A stretch of 5,867 nt of DNA from CAZOGW01 sp964579415 (GTDB lineage Bacteria > Actinomycetota > Acidimicrobiia > Spongiisociales > UBA5794), in assembly GCA_964579415.1 (NCBI GenBank), contig CAZOGW010000159.1, positions 1-5,867 on the forward strand. The letters are read 5' to 3'. The number at the start of each line of letters is the position of its first letter. The stretch's first letter is position 1. Of the stretch, positions 1 to 4,345 are shown piece after piece. A model generated the notes under the pieces. The model saw only the letters and a list, made by a program, of their open reading frames with translations, was not told the origin of the DNA and made no database searches. Made by a program: the position numbers and the translations under genes.

Positions 1-167
1 TCCTGCTCCATCCAGTCCATGACCGCGGCGCCCTCGTGGACCTCACCCATCTTGTAGGTACGGCCCGTGTAGTAGAGGATGCGCTCGGTCGTCGTCGTCT
101 TACCGGCGTCGATGTGGGCCATGATCCCGATGTTGCGGATCTGGTCCAGCTTGATCTTGCGTGCCAT
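1..167 (-). CDS. fusA: Elongation factor G, N-terminal fragment (runs off the window)
   Basis: EF-G is the cytoplasmic GTPase that drives translocation of tRNA and mRNA through the ribosome. Only the first 55 codons are present; the gene continues past the left edge. The fragment begins MARKIKLDQIRNIGIMAHID and holds the G1/P-loop (AHIDAGKTTTTERIL, residues 17-31) that binds GTP phosphates, followed by YYTGRTYKMGEVHEGAAVMDW, the usual EF-G approach to switch I. The ATG at 167-165 is the only plausible in-frame start and matches the family N-terminus. A purine-rich AGAAGGAAG tract lies upstream, but its AAGGA core is about 13 nt from the ATG, longer than usual. The gene follows rpsG by 106 bp in the normal rpsL-rpsG-fusA order, so co-transcription is expected. 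No anomalies are seen in the visible part. Confidence 0.97.
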   Translation of the reverse strand, partial: MARKIKLDQIRNIGIMAHIDAGKTTTTERILYYTGRTYKMGEVHEGAAVMDWMEQ

Positions 168-273
168 GGGGCTTCGTTCTTCCTTCTCTTCTTCTCACAC
201 GACCGGCGTCACAGTCGTCGCCGGTCGGGCGGCCCAGGCCCGACGGCCGGTCCCTTCGGCCTACGAGGCCTGC
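168..273 (-). promoter_or_regulatory. rpsG-fusA intercistronic spacer with overlapping hairpins
   Basis: This 106-bp spacer holds two inverted repeats that share bases. One pairs 200-207 with 220-227 (CGACCGGC / GCCGGTCG, 8 bp, 12-nt loop). The other pairs 224-230 with 238-244 (GTCGGGC / GCCCGAC, 7 bp, 7-nt loop). Because both need bases 224-227, only one can form at a time. Weaker 4-5 bp GGCC stems lie at 245-261 and 258-270. No run of U follows either stem, so a classical terminator is not supported. An attenuation or translation-control switch between rpsG and fusA is possible but is inferred from fold potential only, and GC-rich DNA forms such stems readily. The last 30 nt before fusA are purine-rich and unstructured, suited to ribosome entry. 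Confidence 0.4.
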
Positions 274-741
274 CTACCAGCGGTAGTGGGCGAATGCCTT
301 GTTGGACTCCGCCATCTTGTGGACGTCCTCGCGGCGCTTGACGGCAGCGCCGGTGCGGTTGGCGGCGTCGAGGATCTCGTTGGCGAGACGCTCGGCCATG
401 GTGTTCTCCTTGCGCCGGCGGGCGAACTCGACCAACCAGCGGACCGCCAGCGTCTGGGAGCGCCGCGGGCGCACCTCGACGGGAACCTGATACGACGAGC
501 CACCGACACGGCGGGACCGCACCTCGAGGGTGGGCTTGATGTTGTCGACGGCCTTCTTGAGCGTGGAGAGCGGGTCACCGCCGGTGCGGTGGTCGACGAT
601 GTCGAGGGCGCCGTAGACGATGCGCCGGGCGGCGCCCTTCTTGCCCTTCCACAGCACCTTGTTGATGACCTGGGTGACCAGGACGCTGTCGTAGACGGGA
701 TCCGGCTCCAGCTTCTTGACCTCGGCGGGTGCACGACGCAT
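274..741 (-). CDS. rpsG: 30S ribosomal protein S7
   Basis: S7 is a primary binder of the 3' major domain of 16S rRNA; it nucleates assembly of the small-subunit head and lies near the E-site and the mRNA exit. The 155-residue product has the usual bacterial length. It carries the family's hallmarks: VYDSVLVTQVINKVLWKGKK (residues 16-35), the DPLSTLKKAVDNIKPTLEV helix and loop, VGGSSYQVPVEVRPRR (about 79-94), WLVEFARRRKENTMAERLANE, and the C-terminal segment ending KMAESNKAFAHYRW. The ATG at 741-739 is preceded by a strong AAGGAGG (757-751) with a 9-nt spacer. This site lies within the last rpsL codons, and only 4 nt separate the two genes, so translation is probably coupled. The tight spacing leaves no room for the E. 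coli-type S7-binding operator between rpsL and rpsG; any S7 feedback would have to act elsewhere. Confidence 0.98.
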   Translation of the reverse strand: MRRAPAEVKKLEPDPVYDSVLVTQVINKVLWKGKKGAARRIVYGALDIVDHRTGGDPLSTLKKAVDNIKPTLEVRSRRVGGSSYQVPVEVRPRRSQTLAVRWLVEFARRRKENTMAERLANEILDAANRTGAAVKRREDVHKMAESNKAFAHYRW

Positions 742-745
742 GTGC

Positions 746-1117
746 TCAGCCCTCCTTCTTGGTGCCGTAGCGGGAGCGGGACTTCTTGCGGCCGCTGACG
801 CCGGCGGCGTCGAGAGCTCCGCGGATGACCTTGTAGCGGACGCCGGGGAGGTCCTTCACACGGCCGCCGCGGACGAGGACGATGGAGTGTTCCTGCAGGT
901 TGTGGCCCTCGCCGGGGATGTAGGCGGTGACCTCCATCTGCGAGCTGAGGCGGACGCGGGCCACCTTGCGCAGTGCCGAGTTCGGCTTCTTGGGGGTGAT
1001 CGTGTAGACGCGGGTACACACGCCGCGCCGCTGGGGCGAGCCGGCGAGGCCCAGTGTCTTCGTCTTCTTCGGCTTGGGCTTGCGGCCCTTGCGCACCAGT
1101 TGCTGTACGGTCGGCAC
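746..1117 (-). CDS. rpsL: 30S ribosomal protein S12
   Basis: S12 sits at the decoding centre of the 30S subunit and governs tRNA selection and accuracy. The 123-residue product matches the family from PTVQQLVRKGR to the basic C-terminus GRKKSRSRYGTKK. TPKKPNSALRKVARVRL (residues 41-57) and GEGHNLQEHSIVLVRGGRVK (69-88) are intact. Lys43 and Lys88, the classical streptomycin-resistance positions, are wild type, and Asp89, the residue methylthiolated by RimO in some bacteria, is present. The start is GTG at 1117-1115: the family N-terminus begins here, and an AAGGA core lies 6 nt upstream (1128-1124). An in-frame ATG at 1156 would add 13 residues unlike any S12 and is not preferred. It is the first gene of the str group here, followed by rpsG after 4 nt. 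Its transcript probably starts near 1308. Confidence 0.98.
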   Translation of the reverse strand: MPTVQQLVRKGRKPKPKKTKTLGLAGSPQRRGVCTRVYTITPKKPNSALRKVARVRLSSQMEVTAYIPGEGHNLQEHSIVLVRGGRVKDLPGVRYKVIRGALDAAGVSGRKKSRSRYGTKKEG

Positions 1118-1320
1118 GTGCCTTCCTTCTGTTCGACTCCGCTGACATGACGGCACCCCGAAGCCAATGCCTCCGGGAGCCTCTGTGACACAAGAAAATC
1201 GGCGCCGTCCATGGACGACCCCGATCCCGAGGGGAGTCTCTCCGTTACAACAGCGCCGTCACGAGTACGTCGCCTCAGGGTATCCGCGGACTCCGAGCGG
1301 GAAATACGGGGTGAAGTATA
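1118..1320 (-). promoter_or_regulatory. Putative rpsL extended -10 promoter and leader
   Basis: On the minus strand, bases 1323-1315 read TGGTATACT: a near-consensus TATACT -10 hexamer (1320-1315) preceded by an extended -10 TGN. A recognisable -35 at the expected distance is lacking, which is typical when an extended -10 is present. Transcription would begin near 1308 and give a leader of about 190 nt before the rpsL GTG. The leader contains a 12-bp palindrome CGTCCATGGACG (1206-1217) and a stem just upstream of the ribosome-binding site. That stem pairs 1171-1177 with 1157-1163 with one G-U pair, and three further pairs (1179-1181 with 1152-1154) lie beyond a small internal loop. No uORF or known riboswitch is recognised. 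This region and the stretch up to 1356 hold no supportable gene. Confidence 0.5.
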
Positions 1321-1356
1321 CCACGTGAGGGGCCTCGGTCTGGTGGCGGAGCAGGG

Positions 1357-1413
1357 AGGTACTTGGTACTTGGTACTTGGTACTAAGTACTAGGTACTAG
1401 GTACTAGGTACCT
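1357..1413 (+). repeat. Eight-unit GTAC heptamer array forming a long hairpin
   Basis: Bases 1358-1413 are eight perfectly phased 7-bp units: GGTACTT three times, then GGTACTA, AGTACTA, GGTACTA twice, and GGTACCT. The array is also an inverted repeat about the TAA at 1384-1386. In plus-strand RNA, 1357-1383 pairs with 1387-1413 in 27 consecutive pairs, 21 Watson-Crick and 6 G-U. In minus-strand RNA the six wobbles become A-C mismatches. The array lies 51 bp beyond the stop of the M50 protease gene and about 35 bp upstream of the proposed rpsL -10, so it could end protease transcription, insulate rpsL, or be a mobile or slippage-derived repeat. No protein function is evident, and function is unknown. 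Confidence 0.9.
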
Positions 1414-1464
1414 GGGAAGCACCGACCGGAGTCGTGCCTCCGCAGTAGGTCGTACATAGTCTGC

Positions 1465-2169
1465 TCAGATCGGGAATTGAGGCGGCGGCTCTTCCTTTGT
1501 GGCGGGTTGTTGCGTCTGGGTAGGGGGTGGCTCGGGGCGGGCCCGAGATGGCGTGCCGTCGCGGAAGCCGGCGAGGGTGATGAGGAGGACGAAGAAGGCC
1601 CCGAAGGTGGCACCGATGCGGTACAGCAGGACGGCGGCGGCGATACCGGTGACGACGGATACGAAGCGGGCGATGGTGAGCGCCCGTTTGGGGGCGACGA
1701 TCTCGAGGAAGCTCGTCAGCATGGCGCCACCGTCGAGGGGTCGGATCGGGATCCAGTTGAGGACGCCCCAGCCCAGGGCCGCCCACACGAACCCCTGGAT
1801 GGCGTAGCGCAGCAGTGGATCGGAGGGCACCAGCCAGCCGGCGCGAACGGCCAGCAGGGTCAAACCCCCGGTGACGATACCGACGAAGGACCCCGCGGCG
1901 GCGATGACGAAGCGCCGCCCCGGCGTGAGGTCGGCCCGAGCCGGGTAGGTGGTGACACCGCCGAATGCGAAGAGTGTGATCGTCACCGGGACGGCGCCGT
2001 AGCGGCGAGCCGTCACCGCATGGCCCAACTCGTGCAGGAGCACGGCGAGGAACACCACGGCCATCCAGGCGACGTATTCGGCGGGCCGCCGGGCTCCGCC
2101 TATGAGGGCGAGGATGAGGAACGAGAAGTGCACCTGCACCGGGATGCCGGTAACGGAGAACTTGAGCAC
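1465..2169 (-). CDS. Site-2-protease-like M50 membrane zinc metalloprotease
   Basis: This is a 234-residue intramembrane metalloprotease of peptidase family M50, a group that cleaves membrane-bound substrates such as anti-sigma factors within the bilayer. The zinc motif HELGH is at residues 46-50 at the end of a hydrophobic helix, and the third-ligand motif NWIPIRPLDGG is at 138-148, with Asp146 as the predicted ligand. Hydrophobic segments lie at about 13-25, 33-45, 87-108, 121-137 and 166-200. A proline-rich hydrophilic tail fills 205-234. There is no PDZ or CBS domain, so it is a minimal form. GTG at 2169 is preferred because the product then opens LKFSVTGIPVQVHFSFL, as is typical of the subfamily. 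An ATG at 2253 would add 28 basic residues and overlap the divergent acetyltransferase gene. No Shine-Dalgarno is seen, and the message may be leaderless. The substrate is unknown, and no sigma or anti-sigma gene is adjacent. Confidence 0.9.
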   Translation of the reverse strand: MLKFSVTGIPVQVHFSFLILALIGGARRPAEYVAWMAVVFLAVLLHELGHAVTARRYGAVPVTITLFAFGGVTTYPARADLTPGRRFVIAAAGSFVGIVTGGLTLLAVRAGWLVPSDPLLRYAIQGFVWAALGWGVLNWIPIRPLDGGAMLTSFLEIVAPKRALTIARFVSVVTGIAAAVLLYRIGATFGAFFVLLITLAGFRDGTPSRARPEPPPTQTQQPATKEEPPPQFPI

Positions 2170-2239
2170 GGCACCACGGTAACGCCGCTGCCGAGACAGG
2201 TGTCGCCCCGGGGAAGGGGTTGGGGTACCCTCTCGTGTG
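2170..2239. promoter_or_regulatory. Divergent promoter region between the M50 protease and acetyltransferase genes
   Basis: The 70-bp divergent gap must hold start signals for both genes. On the minus strand TACCGT (2181-2176) is followed by exactly 6 nt and then the protease GTG. On the plus strand TACCCT (2226-2231) precedes the acetyltransferase GTG/ATG pair by 5 and 8 nt. Both fit the -10 TANNNT spacing of leaderless transcripts, common in actinobacteria, and neither gene has a well-placed Shine-Dalgarno. No convincing -35 boxes are visible. An 8-bp palindrome GGGTACCC (2223-2230) covers the plus-strand -10 and might be an operator, but this is weak. Confidence 0.35.
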
Positions 2240-2758
2240 ATGACCGTCTCCATCCGGCCCGCTGTCGTAGCCGACGCCGACCGACTGGGTGAGGTTCACG
2301 TCGCTTCATGGCAGTGGGCGTACCGTGGCCTCATGCCCGACGACCTCCTCGACAGCCTCCGGCCCGAGGCGCGGGCGCGCTTGTGGACCAACCTCCTCAA
2401 GGACCCCGCCCCCGGGTTCTCCGCATGGGTGGTGGAAGTGGACGACGAGATCGTCGGGTTCGCCTCTTCGGACGATGCCGGAGAGGACGACCTGCCTCCC
2501 GGCACCGTCGAACTGCTCGCCATCTACCTGCTGGAACCCCACGTCGGCGCCGGCCTCGGCTCGCTCCTCATCGACACCGCCGAACAGGCGTGGCGCGACG
2601 CCGGATCCACCCTGGCCACGCTGTGGGTGTTGGAGGGCAACAGCCCGACACGCGCCTTCTACGAACAGCACGGGTGGGCCGCCGACGGCGCCACCAAGAT
2701 GGACTCCAATGACGCCACCTACGGCACCCAGGTGAGGTACCGGAAGCAACTCGACTAG
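2240..2758 (+). CDS. GNAT-family N-acetyltransferase
   Basis: The 172-residue protein is a single GNAT domain that would move an acetyl group from acetyl-CoA to an amine; the substrate cannot be read from sequence. Visible features are the N-terminal IRPAVVADADRLGEVHVASW with WAYRGLMPDD (residues 5-35), the beta4 strand VELLAIYLLEPH (90-101), the CoA pyrophosphate loop HVGAGLGSLLI (101-111, Q/RxxGxG/A-type), and the motif B region LEGNSPTRAFYEQHGW (131-146) with Asn134 and Tyr141, a candidate general acid. The start may be ATG 2240 or the GTG immediately before it at 2237. It is the only plus-strand gene here. It is divergent from the protease and convergent with the methyltransferase, its stop lying 33 bp from that gene's stop, so it is probably monocistronic. 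Targets could be small amines, antibiotics or protein N-termini. Confidence 0.92.
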   Translation: MTVSIRPAVVADADRLGEVHVASWQWAYRGLMPDDLLDSLRPEARARLWTNLLKDPAPGFSAWVVEVDDEIVGFASSDDAGEDDLPPGTVELLAIYLLEPHVGAGLGSLLIDTAEQAWRDAGSTLATLWVLEGNSPTRAFYEQHGWAADGATKMDSNDATYGTQVRYRKQLD

Positions 2759-2759
2759 C

Positions 2760-2786
2760 CACGTAGTACGTCGTACGTAGTACGTG
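2760..2786. terminator. GTAC-rich hairpin between convergent genes
   Basis: The gap between the two convergent stop codons is filled by an inverted repeat. Bases 2760-2770 pair with 2776-2786 at 10 of 11 positions (one G-G mismatch at 2766/2780), and 2771 can pair with 2775. The same stretch is also two direct copies of ACGTAGTACGT (2761-2771 and 2775-2785). On the plus strand the stem is followed by ATTT, a poor U-tract; on the minus strand none follows. Its position fits a bidirectional terminator or 3'-end-stabilising structure. It shares the GTAC core with the arrays at 1357-1413 and 4288-4312. Confidence 0.5.
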
Positions 2787-2791
2787 ATTTG

Positions 2792-4207
2792 CTAGATGCG
2801 TTCCAGGTCGGCGGGGGTCCAGAAACCCGGCTCAGGGGTTCTCGCACCACCCTTGGCGTATCGGCGGAGGCGGTCCCTGGCTTCCTCGGAGAGGATGTCG
2901 ACCACATCGAACACCGTCGCCGGGCCGGCGGCGTGCAGGGCGGCGGCGGCTTCACTCTTGGGGCGGGGCAGGCTGGTGGTGAGCAGGACCAGCGGTGTCC
3001 CGGCGGAGCGGCCCCGGACCGCGGTGGCCCTGCCGAGGGCACGCCACACCACCGCGGGGCGTTCCAGTCCGCCGCGATGGGTTGTGAACGGTCCGGGTAC
3101 GTCGAAGAGCCACTCAGCGCCCTCCCCGTCGGTGGCGACGAAGCTCACGGTCACCCCTGTGCGCGGCATCCTGCGGTTGAGGGCCTCGACGGTGAACCCG
3201 GCCTCCTCCAAGGCGTCCCGAGCCAGGTCGCGGGCACCCCTGCCCTCCTCGGTCGCCGCGGTGCGCAAGCCCGAGTACAGCGGGGTCGGTACCGGCGCGA
3301 CCTCGGTCGCCACCCGCCGCCTCGCCAGTTCGACGTATTCGGCGTCGAGTTCGTAACCGGTGTAGCGGCGGCCCAACCGTGCCGCCGCTACCAGCGTCGA
3401 GCCGCTGCCCATGAACGGGTCGAGCACCAGGTCGTCCCTGAAGGTGTACAGGCGGATCAACTGCTCGGGGAGCGCCACCGGGAATGGCGCCGGGTGGCCC
3501 ACCTTACGTGCGCTCTCGGAGGGGATCTCCCAGAGGTCCAGTGTGAGCGCGGTGAAGTCCTCGGTCATGAGCGTGCTCTCGTGGGGCAGGCCCTCCGCGG
3601 CTCGTTGCTTCACGTTCCGGGCCCGATCGAAGCGGCCCTTGCTGGCGATGACGACACGCTCGGTGATGTCGCGCAACACGGGGTTGGCGGCGCCGCGGAA
3701 GGAACCCCAGGCACAGGACCCGGTTGCGCCCTCCCCCTTCTGCCAGATCAACTCACCCCGCAGCAGGAGTCCCAGATCGCCTTCGAGGATGCGAATCACA
3801 TCGGCGGACAGGCTGCGGTATGGCTTGCGCCCCAGGTTGGCCACGTTGACGGCGATGCGGCCGCCCGGTTCCAGCTTGCGCACGGACTCGGCGAACACAT
3901 CTCGTAGTAGTTGGAGGTACTCGAGGTAGGACGCGGGGATGCCGTCCCGCTCGACCTCCAGCTCGTACTGCTTGCCCGCGAAATAGGGCGGGGAGGTCAC
4001 CACCAGCGCCACGGAGCCATCAGCGACTGCGCCCATGTCGCGGGCGTCTCCGTGAATGAACGGCTCGGGGACAGGCACCGGTGGCAACACCGTGTCGTCG
4101 CCGGAGAGGGCGGGAGCGCGGAACCGCTCGTAGAAGGGTGTGGCGTCGTGGTTCTCCCGCGCCCCTGACCCGAAGCTGGAAGTGGTAGTCCTACGCCGCC
4201 GCTCCAT
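2792..4207 (-). CDS. Beta-class DNA methyltransferase (N4-cytosine/N6-adenine type) with extra C-terminal domain
   Basis: A 471-residue S-adenosylmethionine-dependent DNA methyltransferase of the N6_N4 family. The catalytic motif IV TSPPYF (residues 71-76) comes before the AdoMet-binding motif I DPFMGSGST (263-271), the order of the beta class. TSPPY favours N4-cytosine over N6-adenine. GHPAPFPVALPEQLI (237-251) resembles motif X, and GYELDAEY (284-291) gives the motif II acidic residue. Residues about 315-450 form an added domain with an alpha-beta pattern (see findings), possibly a decayed restriction-nuclease-like fold. ATG 4207 is chosen because AGAGGG sits 4 nt upstream; ATGs at 4246 and 4273 would add 13 or 22 arginine-rich residues without a good ribosome-binding site. 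No separate endonuclease gene is adjacent, so it is either a solitary methylase or a fused system. Recognition sequence unknown. Confidence 0.9.
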   Translation of the reverse strand: MERRRRTTTSSFGSGARENHDATPFYERFRAPALSGDDTVLPPVPVPEPFIHGDARDMGAVADGSVALVVTSPPYFAGKQYELEVERDGIPASYLEYLQLLRDVFAESVRKLEPGGRIAVNVANLGRKPYRSLSADVIRILEGDLGLLLRGELIWQKGEGATGSCAWGSFRGAANPVLRDITERVVIASKGRFDRARNVKQRAAEGLPHESTLMTEDFTALTLDLWEIPSESARKVGHPAPFPVALPEQLIRLYTFRDDLVLDPFMGSGSTLVAAARLGRRYTGYELDAEYVELARRRVATEVAPVPTPLYSGLRTAATEEGRGARDLARDALEEAGFTVEALNRRMPRTGVTVSFVATDGEGAEWLFDVPGPFTTHRGGLERPAVVWRALGRATAVRGRSAGTPLVLLTTSLPRPKSEAAAALHAAGPATVFDVVDILSEEARDRLRRYAKGGARTPEPGFWTPADLERI

Positions 4208-4287
4208 CCGACCCTCTCGCCGCCCGGCGAGCGTAGCACCGCGCATCCCAGATCGTTCGGACCGCGACCGCACGCGTGCCGGCGCAA
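4208..4287 (-). promoter_or_regulatory. Upstream region of the methyltransferase gene
   Basis: Minus-strand TACGCT (4235-4230) is a possible -10 hexamer that would start transcription near 4223, just before the AGAGGG ribosome-binding site (4217-4212). No clear -35 is seen. A 10-bp palindrome GCACGCGTGC (4270-4279) lies about 50 bp upstream of that start and could bind a regulator. Since the rpoC terminator precedes this region, the methyltransferase probably has its own promoter here. Confidence 0.3.
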
Positions 4288-4312
4288 TACCTAGTACCTA
4301 GTACTTAGTACT
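4288..4312 (-). repeat. Partial GTAC heptamer array, inverted copy of the 1357-1413 array
   Basis: Read on the minus strand, 4312-4288 is 3.5 units of the same 7-bp repeat: AGTACTA twice, GGTACTA, then GGTA. From 4311 to 4288 it is identical over 24 bases to plus-strand 1380-1403, i.e. the loop and part of the 3' arm of the larger array in inverted orientation. It starts one base beyond the rpoC terminator stem. Only a 5-bp stem can form within it, so unlike the other array it is not a hairpin alone. Confidence 0.85.
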
Positions 4313-4345
4313 GAGAAGGGGCCCCGCTCTGCGGGGCCCCTTCTC
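4313..4345 (-). terminator. GC-rich hairpin terminator of rpoC
   Basis: Bases 4313-4327 and 4331-4345 are perfectly complementary: a 15-bp stem (GAGAAGGGGCCCCGC and its complement) with a 3-nt loop. On the minus strand the stem begins at the last two bases of the rpoC TGA stop, and CTTCTCAGTACT follows without a proper U-tract. The structure is stable enough for an actinobacterial-type terminator with a weak U-tail and would separate rpoC from downstream genes. The stem being perfect, it may act in both directions. Confidence 0.8.

Noticed and set aside
1118..1156. In-frame ATG at 1156 as the rpsL start
   Set aside because: It would add 13 residues not found in S12; the GTG at 1117 has a well-spaced AAGGA and gives the family N-terminus.
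1211..1393. Plus-strand 60-codon reading frame ending in the heptamer array
   Set aside because: It has no ribosome-binding site, its product is not recognisable, and the C-terminus is just translated repeat (GTWYLVLGTKY); it lies antisense to the rpsL leader.
1357..1413. CRISPR array
   Set aside because: Units are 7 bp with no spacers and no cas genes nearby.
2170..2253. ATG at 2253 as the protease start
   Set aside because: It overlaps the divergent acetyltransferase start, has no ribosome-binding site, and adds 28 basic, low-conservation residues before the typical M50 opening.
1477..2292. Long plus-strand reading frame of 271 codons antisense to the protease gene
   Set aside because: It is a GC-rich shadow frame; the minus strand encodes intact HELGH and LDGG motifs with membrane segments.
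2789..3907. Plus-strand 372-codon reading frame opposite the methyltransferase
   Set aside because: Shadow of the methyltransferase frame; no recognisable domain, and the minus strand has TSPPY and FMGSGST.
2237..4207. Methyltransferase plus acetyltransferase as a toxin-antitoxin or defence pair
   Set aside because: The genes are convergent with a terminator-like hairpin between them, and the acetyltransferase has no small DNA-binding partner as in the TacAT type.
1357..4312. Composite transposon or integrative element bounded by the inverted repeats
   Set aside because: No transposase, integrase or target-site duplication is seen, and base composition looks uniform; only the inverted repeats hint at it.
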